A stretch of DNA of 32,390 nt from a virus, in IMG/VR virus record IMGVR_UViG_3300030419_004825, positions 1 to 32,390 of that record. One strand, written 5' to 3'. Position numbers and translations under genes: made by a program. The notes below the pieces were generated by a model. It ran no database searches. It worked only from the letters and a program-made list of their open reading frames with translations, and was not told the origin of the DNA. Numbering within the stretch: position 1 is the first letter of the stretch; each line of letters starts with the position of its first letter. Below, in pieces: positions 24,879 to 32,271 of the stretch.

Positions 24879-25310
24879 ATGCCTGCAAGATACGATATTA
24901 CATCCAATCAAGGTGAAACACTACACCTTCATATTCTATATACCGATTCAGACGATAATGGTATAGATTTAACTTCATACGATGCAGAAATGAAGGTAAA
25001 AAGAACTTTTCTTGGAGATAGTAGCACACTTTTACATTTAACTGGTTCTACATCAGGATTTACTTCTGGAATAACCGCAGGGGGAACAGGATACACTGGT
25101 GGCATTACTGGTGGCATCTTCTTAAATAGGAATGCAGGAAACAGCGGCAGTCAAACTGGTGGTATATTGTTAATTGCTGGCTCAACAGCAACAGGGTGGA
25201 TTCCTAGTGGAAGTCATCATTATGATATGGAATTAAAATATACATTTACTGGAGAAACAACAAGAGTGGTAGAGGGTAGATTTGAATCGGATGGAGAAAT
25301 AACTAGATGA
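24879..25310 (+). CDS. BppU-like phage structural protein
   Basis: This 143-residue protein begins with YDITSNQGETLHLHILYTDS, then NGIDLTSYDAEMKVKRT. That is the pattern of BppU N-terminal-like and related virion proteins of marine myoviruses: a QGxT strand followed by a D-L-T-x-Y-x-A-x-M strand. The middle is a Gly/Thr-rich stretch (TSGITAGGTGYTGGITGGIF). The end, YDMELKYTF then GETTRVVEGRFESDGEITR, matches the closing strands of the family. It probably sits in the baseplate or on fibres. A strong AAAGGAG site precedes the ATG. Confidence 0.75.
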   Translation: MPARYDITSNQGETLHLHILYTDSDDNGIDLTSYDAEMKVKRTFLGDSSTLLHLTGSTSGFTSGITAGGTGYTGGITGGIFLNRNAGNSGSQTGGILLIAGSTATGWIPSGSHHYDMELKYTFTGETTRVVEGRFESDGEITR

Positions 25311-25447
25311 AAATAAAGGTAACTGAAAATGTCATAGAGAAAAAAACTGTAAGAAAACTTGCAGTTAAGCACTCTGACGCACTTTATTATAGAGTTCCAT
25401 CCATAACTTTAAAAAAGACGACTAAAACCAAGACACTCTTTATATGA
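25307..25447 (+). CDS. Small hypothetical protein, 46 aa
   Basis: A 46-codon ORF overlaps the previous stop (ATGA) and ends 3 nt before the collagen-like gene. It reads MKIKVTENVIEKKTVRKLAV at the start and has a Lys/Thr-rich end (LKKTTKTKTLF). The tight packing on both sides argues that it is translated. No family was recognised. Its place between two virion genes suggests a structural or assembly role, but nothing in the sequence proves it. Confidence 0.5.
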   Translation: MKIKVTENVIEKKTVRKLAVKHSDALYYRVPSITLKKTTKTKTLFI

Positions 25448-25450
25448 TAT

Positions 25451-26710
25451 ATGGTACAATCTTTTCAACAATTTTCCAATAATGATAATGAAGAATATCG
25501 AGAGGGTTCTTCTAATATATTATTTGGTAAAAATAACAAAGAAAGAGAATTTGAATTAGTTTCTTCAATTGGCGGATATGAAACAGGCCACATATTTACA
25601 ATTTCTAACGAAGAATATCAAAATTCAAAATTAATAGAAGTTGGAACAGGAATTAGTGAAGTAACAGTTCTTGATGAATATAACGAACCAGTTTCATTTG
25701 TTGGTTCTTCTTCTAAAATAAATTCTTTATTTGATGAAATTATTCCGAAGGAGAATGATTTAATAAAAGAAGAAGTTCCACCTATCATTATTCGTGAGGA
25801 AATTATCGGCACTCAGGGGCAACAGGGATTACAGGGAATACAAGGTTCAAAAGGAGATAAGGGAGAACAGGGAATCCCTGGCATGCCAGGAGAAGATGGA
25901 AGGGACGGTAAAGACGGAGAGCAAGGCCTTCAGGGTGAAAAGGGTGAACAAGGTGAACAGGGAATTCAAGGCGAACAAGGCGAACAAGGGATTCAAGGTG
26001 AAAAGGGCGATAGGGGTGAACAAGGCGAACAAGGGATTCAAGGTGAACAAGGAATTCAAGGCGAACAAGGGATTCAAGGTGAACAAGGAATTCAAGGTGA
26101 ACAAGGAATTCAAGGAGAAAAGGGCGATAAAGGTGAACAAGGTGAACAGGGAATTCAAGGTGAAAAGGGCGATAGTGGTGAGCAGGGGATTCAAGGACAG
26201 AAGGGTGAAAAAGGAGATAGAGGTGAACGAGGGTTACAAGGACCTCAAGGACTTAAAGGATTAAAAGGCAAAGACGGAAAAGATGGAAAAGAAGGACCAC
26301 AAGGTAAAGAAGGACAAGATGCATTTATAGAAGCACAGTTTCCATTAAAATATGACGATAAAAAGAAAAGAATTAGTGTAGATAAAAAGACTTTACAGAA
26401 TATGATGAGAATTCCCCCTAATCAATTTCAAAATGTAGATTGGGTAGCACTTGCAGGGGGTGGTGCAGTCGGTATTCGTGATGGTGGCACACCAGTCATC
26501 AACTCAGTTAGTGATTTGAATTTTAAAGGTAGTGGTGTATCAGTAGAAAGAAAAGGAAAAGATGTAGATTTAACATTCACAGATACAGGGACATTCACAG
26601 AATCGGAAACTGCACCGTCAAACCCATCAAATGGTGATAGATGGCACGAAACAGACTCAGGAAAACTATTTACCTATTCTGGAGAAAATTCTGCATGGAT
26701 AGAATTTTGA
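25451..26710 (+). CDS. Collagen-like tail fibre protein
   Basis: This 419-residue virion protein has three parts. Residues 1-119 are an acidic N-terminal domain, likely for attachment to the particle. Residues 120-290 are about 57 continuous Gly-X-Y triplets, dominated by GEQ, GIQ, GEK and GDK, which should form a collagen triple helix. The last 129 residues include a Gly-rich segment (LAGGGAVGIRDGGTPVIN). They end in a small module, GDRWHETDSGKLFTY ending in WIEF, also seen at 2568-2879. Charged Glu/Lys triplets stand in for hydroxyproline stabilisation, as in other phage and bacterial collagens. The ATG lies 3 nt after the small ORF, with no strong ribosome site. Confidence 0.9.
   Translation: MVQSFQQFSNNDNEEYREGSSNILFGKNNKEREFELVSSIGGYETGHIFTISNEEYQNSKLIEVGTGISEVTVLDEYNEPVSFVGSSSKINSLFDEIIPKENDLIKEEVPPIIIREEIIGTQGQQGLQGIQGSKGDKGEQGIPGMPGEDGRDGKDGEQGLQGEKGEQGEQGIQGEQGEQGIQGEKGDRGEQGEQGIQGEQGIQGEQGIQGEQGIQGEQGIQGEKGDKGEQGEQGIQGEKGDSGEQGIQGQKGEKGDRGERGLQGPQGLKGLKGKDGKDGKEGPQGKEGQDAFIEAQFPLKYDDKKKRISVDKKTLQNMMRIPPNQFQNVDWVALAGGGAVGIRDGGTPVINSVSDLNFKGSGVSVERKGKDVDLTFTDTGTFTESETAPSNPSNGDRWHETDSGKLFTYSGENSAWIEF
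25808..26320 (+). repeat. Tandem 9/18-bp collagen-coding repeats
   Basis: The Gly-X-Y region is built at DNA level from near-identical units such as ggaattcaaggcgaacaa and gggattcaaggtgaacaa. The densest part lies at about 25957-26170. The units differ mainly at wobble bases. Such repeats can expand or contract by slippage or recombination in steps of 9 or 18 bp without shifting the frame. Confidence 0.9.
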
Positions 26711-26716
26711 TAAATA
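26709..26716 (+). promoter_or_regulatory. Possible T4-type late promoter (GATAAATA)
   Basis: GATAAATA overlaps the stop of the collagen-like gene, 18 nt before the next ATG and just ahead of an AAAGGA ribosome site. It differs from the T4 late consensus TATAAATA by one base. Position before a virion gene is fitting, but an 8-mer like this is common in AT-rich DNA. Confidence 0.35.
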
Positions 26717-26734
26717 ATGTAAAGGACAAAACAC

Positions 26735-28615
26735 ATGGCAAAGATTAATTTTCCATCATCACCATCGTTAAACGATTCATACACTTTCAATGCTATCACA
26801 TGGCAATGGGATGGTGAAAAGTGGAAAAAGTCATCCTCGACTGAAACTGGAAATGCAGAAGGTAATACTGGAGAAGTTGCATATTATTCTGGTAAGGGAA
26901 GTGATATTGCTGGTGCAACAGCATTCTTCTATGATGGAGATAAAGTTGGAATAGGAACTTCTGGTCCAGCAGAAACTTTAGATGTTCGTGGTGGTATTAC
27001 TGCGAGTGGTGTATTATATGCCGCAGGTGGTGCAACATTCGGTGGACATGTTAATGTTAAAGGTAATGTTTACATACCAGATGACGGTTATATTGGAATT
27101 GCTGGGGATACAGAGAGAATTAGTTTCAATGGTTCGGGTGTTGGTTCATCATCTATTGATATACAAGGTTCAATTATTGATTTCGGAAATGGTAATGGTT
27201 GCGAGTTAAGAAGTCATGGTGACCAAGATGTATCATTAAAATTTGTTGATAACAAACATGGTGCATTCAAAGATGGATTAGAATTGAAGCACTCAGGAAA
27301 GGTGATGATTGATGTGACACCAACGCAGGTCAATGTGGCAGGTGCGACATTCGGTGGTGCAGGTGGTGCAACATTCGGTGGTCAAGTAAATATAACCAGT
27401 AAAGGGGATGCAAATCTTCACCTCATTGCAGATACTGATGATTCGGGTGAAACCGATATTCCACTAATTCTCCTATCATCAGACGGTGGAAACCATCAGG
27501 CAAATGTAGGACTTGTTGGGTCCGCTGGCTCATATTTTACAGGTTCAATCTCAAACGCAATGTTCTTTGAGGGGTTGGGCGGAAAAGATATTCAGTTTGC
27601 AAACAATAATCTGGTAAGACAAACAATTCATCAGGCAACTGGACTTACGGAATTTCACTACGGTGTTTCTGGTGATGCGGGTGCAACATTTGGTGGTCCT
27701 GTTCAAGTTTATGGTGGTATTACTGCAAGTGGTAAATTGTATGCCGGCGAAGGAATAACCAGTGGTGGTGATATTAAAGTTGGTGGAGATATTCTTCTTT
27801 TAAACGGAGATATTCATCTAGGTCAAAAAAGTATCATGGATGGTTCTGGAAATCCTGTATTTAAGGTTAATGGTGACCGTTTTGTATATTTTGGAGATGC
27901 TGATAGTAGTGCTAATGATACTAAAATTATGATTAGAGATACGCACTCTACTATAGTCATGGATGCTGATAATTCAATTGATTTAAACACACCAACAGTT
28001 TCAGTTAAGGATGACATTGAACATTCTGGCGACTCTAACACAAAAATAAATTTCACTACTGACAGAATAGACTTTATAGTTGGTGGTGCAACCGCGGCCC
28101 GAATTTCACATGTTGGAGGCACTAGAAACCCTCCTGCAATGTTAGAAGCACCATTTGGTATCACTTGTGGGATTGCGGGTGTTGATACTGGTAGCATTTA
28201 CACTCCACACGGAGTTACTTGTGGTTCGTTAGAAGTCGGTGGATATTGGGCAGGACAACACGAAGAAATAATTGGAATTTCTGTTAGTAACGGAAGTCAA
28301 GTATTAACTACAGGAAAGAAAGGCCATCGTGAGATTCCATATGATTGCGAAGTAACGCAATGGACGGTAACTTCAACGGATAGTGGTTCAATACAATGGG
28401 ACATAAATTGGTGTACCTATGCAAACTGGGCTACAACCGCAAGTGTTGCCGGTTCTAATTTGCCTTCAATATCAAGTGCATATAAAAATCAAGATACATC
28501 TGTGAACTGGACAAAGACATCATTTGCCGCAGGAGATATAATTGAATTTGAAATTGACACGGTTTCTATTTTAACAAATTGTACTTTGTCGTTGAAGATT
28601 AGGAGAATTGGATAA
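26735..28615 (+). CDS. Tail fibre protein with internal repeats
   Basis: This 626-residue virion protein starts with NFPSSPSLND, then WQWDGEKWKK, an N-terminal pattern of fibre proteins in marine myoviruses. KVGIGTSGPAETLDVRGGI follows, a unit widespread in phage fibres. The body contains repeats of GATFGG (near residues 99, 203, 211 and 310) and a duplicated GGITASG block at about 86 and 327. This implies a trimeric beta-stranded shaft grown by duplication. The last 120 residues (from about 505) have no repeats and look like a globular tip. No S74 chaperone domain was seen. AAAGGA precedes the start. Confidence 0.85.
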   Translation: MAKINFPSSPSLNDSYTFNAITWQWDGEKWKKSSSTETGNAEGNTGEVAYYSGKGSDIAGATAFFYDGDKVGIGTSGPAETLDVRGGITASGVLYAAGGATFGGHVNVKGNVYIPDDGYIGIAGDTERISFNGSGVGSSSIDIQGSIIDFGNGNGCELRSHGDQDVSLKFVDNKHGAFKDGLELKHSGKVMIDVTPTQVNVAGATFGGAGGATFGGQVNITSKGDANLHLIADTDDSGETDIPLILLSSDGGNHQANVGLVGSAGSYFTGSISNAMFFEGLGGKDIQFANNNLVRQTIHQATGLTEFHYGVSGDAGATFGGPVQVYGGITASGKLYAGEGITSGGDIKVGGDILLLNGDIHLGQKSIMDGSGNPVFKVNGDRFVYFGDADSSANDTKIMIRDTHSTIVMDADNSIDLNTPTVSVKDDIEHSGDSNTKINFTTDRIDFIVGGATAARISHVGGTRNPPAMLEAPFGITCGIAGVDTGSIYTPHGVTCGSLEVGGYWAGQHEEIIGISVSNGSQVLTTGKKGHREIPYDCEVTQWTVTSTDSGSIQWDINWCTYANWATTASVAGSNLPSISSAYKNQDTSVNWTKTSFAAGDIIEFEIDTVSILTNCTLSLKIRRIG

Positions 28616-29739
28616 TGAGTACATTTAAAGGCAGTAGTGTTAAAACATGGTATGTAAATGGTGGTGATGGCGTTGGTGGTGATACTCCTGCCGACAATAC
28701 TACATCCAATAGGGGAGAAGCACCAGACAATGCATGGGACACTATTCAATTTGCATTTGACAAAGTTGCAGATGGTACGGTCGACCACGGTGATGAAATA
28801 AGAATAATGAACACAGGAAATTATACCATAGGAACTACATTAGCACCAGATTGGGACTCAAAAGAAGTTTTAATTATAGGCGCAAATGCAGAGGGTGAAG
28901 TTGATGGCACTCAAGCAGTTCTTATTGGAAATGTTGGTGGTTCTTCACCTATGCTCAATTTAGCATCTACTAAGGGTGAGAGAAGTATGTGGGCGAATCT
29001 TCATTTCGATGCAAACGACAACTCCGAACATTGCGTAGAATCAACCTCAAACAATCATTATATACATTGGGTAAATTGTAGATTTTCTCAAGCAACTAGT
29101 CATGGAGTAAATAGAACTGGAGCAAACTATTGGAGTTTTGTAAAATGTAGATTTGACAATAACGCACACAACGGATTACAAAATACTTCAACATCTTTTG
29201 GTGTTAGTTATGATTGTTTATTTGATAACAATGGACAAGATGGTGCGGATAGTGGATGGAGAGAATCATGGATAAGGTCTGTATTTTATAATAATGGAAC
29301 AGAAGGTTTGGTATTTAATAGTTCGGGCGGCCGAGTTATAGATTGTGTTTTTGACAGCAATGGAAGTGATGGAATGATTGACGAAGGAACTACGAATCAA
29401 GGTCTTAGAGTAAATAATATATTTTCAAACAATTCCGCATATGGTGTTGATAATGGAAATAATACCGACATTGTTTCATTTAATGAACTTTTCTATAATA
29501 ATGGCAGTGGAGATTTTGATACTGCTCAAGGCCAATTAGCAGAATACTTTAACTATACGCCAGGTGCAAGTGGATATAATCCAAATTATCTTGATGTTGC
29601 TAATTTTGACTTTACTACAGGTGCAACCTTTGAAGGTCATGGTACAGGAATGCCTAGCCCGATTAGGAAATTTGGTTCAACTGCTAATGACCCAGGCATA
29701 CTTAAATGGACAAAAACAGAATCAGTGTCAATATTTTAA
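28615..29739 (+). CDS. Right-handed beta-helix adhesin / tailspike-like protein
   Basis: This 374-residue protein has the repeated short strands of a parallel beta-helix (pectate lyase-like). Recurring N-x-C-x-F-x-x-N-x-x-x-G units are visible in WVNCRFSQATSHGV, VKCRFDNNAHNGL, YDCLFDNNGQDG, SVFYNNGTEGLVF, IDCVFDSNGSDGM and NNIFSNNSAYGVD. The N-terminus has WYVNGGDGVGGDTPADNTTS, typical of these proteins before the helix starts. It could bind or cut surface glycan, but no catalytic residues can be pointed out. It overlaps the previous fibre gene by 1 nt (TAATG), so the two are probably coupled. Confidence 0.85.
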   Translation: MSTFKGSSVKTWYVNGGDGVGGDTPADNTTSNRGEAPDNAWDTIQFAFDKVADGTVDHGDEIRIMNTGNYTIGTTLAPDWDSKEVLIIGANAEGEVDGTQAVLIGNVGGSSPMLNLASTKGERSMWANLHFDANDNSEHCVESTSNNHYIHWVNCRFSQATSHGVNRTGANYWSFVKCRFDNNAHNGLQNTSTSFGVSYDCLFDNNGQDGADSGWRESWIRSVFYNNGTEGLVFNSSGGRVIDCVFDSNGSDGMIDEGTTNQGLRVNNIFSNNSAYGVDNGNNTDIVSFNELFYNNGSGDFDTAQGQLAEYFNYTPGASGYNPNYLDVANFDFTTGATFEGHGTGMPSPIRKFGSTANDPGILKWTKTESVSIF

Positions 29740-29748
29740 TTGACTTTT
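29727..29748 (+). terminator. Weak inverted repeat after the virion block
   Basis: GTCAAT (29727-29732) and ATTGAC (29739-29744) form a 6-bp stem with a 6-nt loop, followed by TTTT. The stem is AT-rich, so it may be a poor terminator. It also covers the -35 box of the dut promoter and could be an operator instead. Confidence 0.3.
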
Positions 29749-29767
29749 GAACATCTTTGTGTATAAT
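29740..29767 (+). promoter_or_regulatory. Sigma70-type promoter for dut
   Basis: TTGACT (29740-29745) and TATAAT (29762-29767) are separated by 16 nt. An AAGGAG ribosome site follows at 29776-29781 and the dut ATG is at 29789. The same arrangement recurs before the last gene of the window. This is one of the two best promoter candidates here. Confidence 0.75.
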
Positions 29768-29788
29768 TGAACACAAAGGAGATTTATT

Positions 29789-30313
29789 ATGAATAAACTA
29801 AAATATTTTAAATTGCACGATGATGTATCCGAACCAAAATTCGCCACAGACGGTTCGGCATGTTTTGATATATGTGCTTATTTGCATAAGCCAGTTACAG
29901 TTCACAAAATGCACAACTACAAAGAAAAAATTCACCCAGAAAGAATTCAATGGTCAGATATAGAAGAACTTCAAGTTGCCATTGAACCCGCAGATAGAAT
30001 TCTAATACCCACTGGACTAATCTTTGATATTCCAGAAGGATATTCTATTCGTATTCACCCTCGTTCAAGTATTTCCTTAAAGAAGGGACTGTCACTTACA
30101 AATGGTGAAGGGATTATTGACAGCGATTACTACCACGAAACATATATTATGTTTACTAATACTTCAGCAGATGAAGTTCGTATTACACATGGAGAACGAA
30201 TTGCACAGGGTGAATTGGTGAAGAAAGAAATATATGAATTGGAAGAAACTATTACTCAACCAACACAAACTACACAACGAGTTGGTGGTTTTGGTTCTAC
30301 TGGAGTAAAGTAA
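29789..30313 (+). CDS. dut: dUTPase (dUTP diphosphatase)
   Basis: This enzyme hydrolyses dUTP to dUMP, keeping uracil out of phage DNA and feeding dTMP synthesis. All five motifs of the trimeric family are seen: DGSACFDICA, HPRSSIS, GEGIIDSDYYHE (normally G-V-I-D-x-D-Y), RIAQGEL and the C-terminal RVGGFGSTG. Between motifs 1 and 2 is an insert of about 30 residues (KMHNYKEKIHPERIQWSDIE) that makes it 174 aa instead of about 150. It has its own promoter and ribosome site. Confidence 0.95.
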   Translation: MNKLKYFKLHDDVSEPKFATDGSACFDICAYLHKPVTVHKMHNYKEKIHPERIQWSDIEELQVAIEPADRILIPTGLIFDIPEGYSIRIHPRSSISLKKGLSLTNGEGIIDSDYYHETYIMFTNTSADEVRITHGERIAQGELVKKEIYELEETITQPTQTTQRVGGFGSTGVK

Positions 30314-30495
30314 TGGCAAAAAGAAAACCTAAGCCTTGGGGAATATGGGTAAACTCTAGCAAACAATGGATGACAACAAGTGGTGGAAGAAAAGCAAGAT
30401 ATACTCTAAGGAGAGAAGCCGCGAAAGAAGCAAATGACTTCAATACAATGTGGCGTGGTCGTGAACATATTTATGAAGCAAGAAGAATCAAGTGA
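30313..30495 (+). CDS. Small basic hypothetical protein, 60 aa
   Basis: This 60-residue ORF overlaps the dut stop by 1 nt (TAATG) and the next gene by 4 nt (GTGA). It is Trp- and Arg/Lys-rich: KPKPWGIWVNSSKQWMTTSG, then KARYTLRREAAKEANDF and REHIYEARRIK. The single W-x-x-x-S-x-x-W hairpin followed by a helix resembles small proteins of marine phages, but no family name can be given. Tight coupling supports that it is translated. Confidence 0.65.
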   Translation: MAKRKPKPWGIWVNSSKQWMTTSGGRKARYTLRREAAKEANDFNTMWRGREHIYEARRIK

Positions 30496-31946
30496 ATGAA
30501 TTATTAAACTATACTATTTGTAGTGGTTTGAAACTACCAATAAACGAAAAAGAAATACCAAAAGTATTGGATACAATTCCTAATGATTGTTTTGGTGTTT
30601 TTGTTACGGCAAGAAGAACTCATGAATATTATAGGCAATATAACAGAAAGATAAAAACTCACGGAGAAGAAGGTTATTGGGACAAAGAATACAAAGAGTT
30701 ACCAAAAGAATCAATTTTGTTTAAACTTCAAGATTCGTCACTCCAAACAACTAGTAACAATGCCAAACAAAAAACAAGATTTAAAAAACCAATACAAAAA
30801 GATGCGGGTGCAAATTATGAAGTAAATTTTATGATGAAACCAGTGTTCAACATAAACGAACAAAATGCAATGATGGACAATGGGGATAAATTTAATAATG
30901 TGGATTATGGCCTGATATTTGTATCACAAAATGGAAAACGAGCAACATATTTGCCTCGTACTTGGGTGAAGAAAACATGGAAAGAAATAAAATCAATGCT
31001 ACGGAAGAAAGCAGGTGTTCCAGAACGAGCATTGGGAAAATTTTATGCATACAAAACAATATCATATAGAGATGGAGTATTAAGATTGCTTCAACCTGAT
31101 TATTTGAATTTTCTGGTAGGTGAATTTTCCCATTATATTAATAACAATTATGGTGATTTTATACCATACCAAACAAACTTAAATAACTCATCAACAATAG
31201 ACAAAAATAAAGCCATAAGAAATTTAATGTCTATAGATTCTATATTAAAATTTGAAAGTCATTTATACCCAAATGTAATATCAAGTATCAATGATAATTT
31301 AGAATATTATAAAAAAAGATTTATTGAAAATAAAAAATCCATGAGGCAAGCATCTTCTTTTCTTGCTTTGGCATTGAATAGGGTGGGAGATGATGTAGAA
31401 GACATTTGTGATTATCTCTATGGAGAAGTACAGAATCTGGAACACAGATATGAAAGGGGAGAGGTTTTATTATCTTTATGTGAAACTTGTAGTGAACCAG
31501 ATATCTTATTACAAGAAGAAAGAAAAATGTATAATGATATTGCTGAAAAAGAAGAAGTAAGTACAGACGATATATTTCAATACAATTGGCATGCCCAGTA
31601 TTTAAATTCCTTATATAAAACGCATAATGAAATACCACAAGACCATGTTGATTTACTGTTTCATAGAATGAGTAATATAATTAATTCTTTTGTAAATCCA
31701 AACACCAATTATTTTGCAGTTTCTCTTGAGGGATTAGCCGCACTATACCCACTAATACAAAATCCAGAAGATAAGAAAAGATTAACAAATGATATGTTTC
31801 ATATGTTTTATAAAATTCAAAAAAGATATAAAAACGGATTATATTTTTTCAAAAATGGCATCGCCAGAATAGACATAACAGCACATGTTATAAATGCGTA
31901 CAATATATTATTAGGAGAATTAAGTGAACCGCAAAGAACTATTTGA
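30492..31946 (+). CDS. AMMECR1-like domain with a long helical C-terminal domain
   Basis: The first 200 residues of this 484-residue protein follow the AMMECR1 pattern. GVFVTARR lies at 35-42, HGEEGYWD at 57-64, DYGLIFVSQNGKRATYLP at 138-155, a WKEIKSMLRKKAGVPE segment at 163-178, and KFYAYKTISY at 183-192. The conserved Gly-Cys-Ile-Gly of the family is replaced at HGEEG, so the usual Cys is missing. The remaining 280 residues are helix-rich (VGDDVEDICDYLYGEV, HVDLLFHRMSNIINSF, LYPLIQNPEDKKRL) and were not recognised; they might form an alpha-toroid. AMMECR1 proteins are found with MEMO and radical-SAM partners, and their chemistry is not well known. The start is GTG within a GTGA overlap. 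Confidence 0.65.
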   Translation: MNELLNYTICSGLKLPINEKEIPKVLDTIPNDCFGVFVTARRTHEYYRQYNRKIKTHGEEGYWDKEYKELPKESILFKLQDSSLQTTSNNAKQKTRFKKPIQKDAGANYEVNFMMKPVFNINEQNAMMDNGDKFNNVDYGLIFVSQNGKRATYLPRTWVKKTWKEIKSMLRKKAGVPERALGKFYAYKTISYRDGVLRLLQPDYLNFLVGEFSHYINNNYGDFIPYQTNLNNSSTIDKNKAIRNLMSIDSILKFESHLYPNVISSINDNLEYYKKRFIENKKSMRQASSFLALALNRVGDDVEDICDYLYGEVQNLEHRYERGEVLLSLCETCSEPDILLQEERKMYNDIAEKEEVSTDDIFQYNWHAQYLNSLYKTHNEIPQDHVDLLFHRMSNIINSFVNPNTNYFAVSLEGLAALYPLIQNPEDKKRLTNDMFHMFYKIQKRYKNGLYFFKNGIARIDITAHVINAYNILLGELSEPQRTI

Positions 31947-32241
31947 ACATCATAGAAATATCTGTAACGAAGCACTAGACATTATGATAAAGAAAAATCA
32001 TGACTATGCAGGAGAAGGTGGTGACTCTCCTTTTGCCAACTTTACAAGGTCAGAAGATATGGGAATATGTACGACAGAACAAGGATTTCTTGTAAGACTT
32101 TGTGATAAACTTTCAAGACTTTCTACATTCGCCAGTGCAGGTGAATTAAAGGTAGACAACGAATCATACCACGATGCCATTGTTGATATTATTAACTATT
32201 GTGTATTGTTTGATGGGTTTGTTTCTACTAAAAAAGATTGA
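31924..32241 (+). CDS. DUF1599 / nucleotide-modification-associated (Nmad1)-like protein
   Basis: This 105-residue protein has a GTG start with AGGAG 5 nt upstream and overlaps the previous gene by 23 nt. KNHDYAGEGGDSPFANFTRS, then GFLVRLCDKLSRLSTF and YHDAIVDIINYCVLF, is the pattern of DUF1599. This all-helical family is related to MazG-type proteins and named nucleotide-modification-associated domain 1 because of its neighbours in phages. The next gene is a DNA methyltransferase, which agrees with a link to modified nucleotides or DNA. No reaction can be stated. Confidence 0.8.
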   Translation: MNRKELFEHHRNICNEALDIMIKKNHDYAGEGGDSPFANFTRSEDMGICTTEQGFLVRLCDKLSRLSTFASAGELKVDNESYHDAIVDIINYCVLFDGFVSTKKD

Positions 32242-32265
32242 CTTTTTCTTTAATGGTGGTATAAT
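32238..32265 (+). promoter_or_regulatory. Sigma70-type promoter for the last methyltransferase
   Basis: TTGACT (32238-32243) and TATAAT (32260-32265) are separated by 16 nt. The -10 ends only 6 nt before the ATG at 32272, so the transcript would begin at about the start codon. An A/T inverted repeat (AAAAAG/CTTTTT) overlaps the -35. Confidence 0.75.
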
Positions 32266-32271
32266 TATAGT

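Noticed and set aside
25957-26170. CRISPR-like regular repeats
   Set aside because: Units are 9-18 bp, without spacers, and encode in-frame Gly-X-Y triplets.
25847-26194. Leu/Phe/Thr-rich ORF on the minus strand and a Lys/Asn/Arg-rich ORF in another plus frame over the collagen region
   Set aside because: Both are shadows of the 9-bp repeat, which is open in several frames. The Gly-X-Y frame explains the sequence fully.
32230-32247. Hairpin AAAAAG-ATTGA-CTTTTT as a terminator
   Set aside because: The stem is almost only A-T pairs and overlaps a strong promoter -35 box, so it is unlikely to terminate well.
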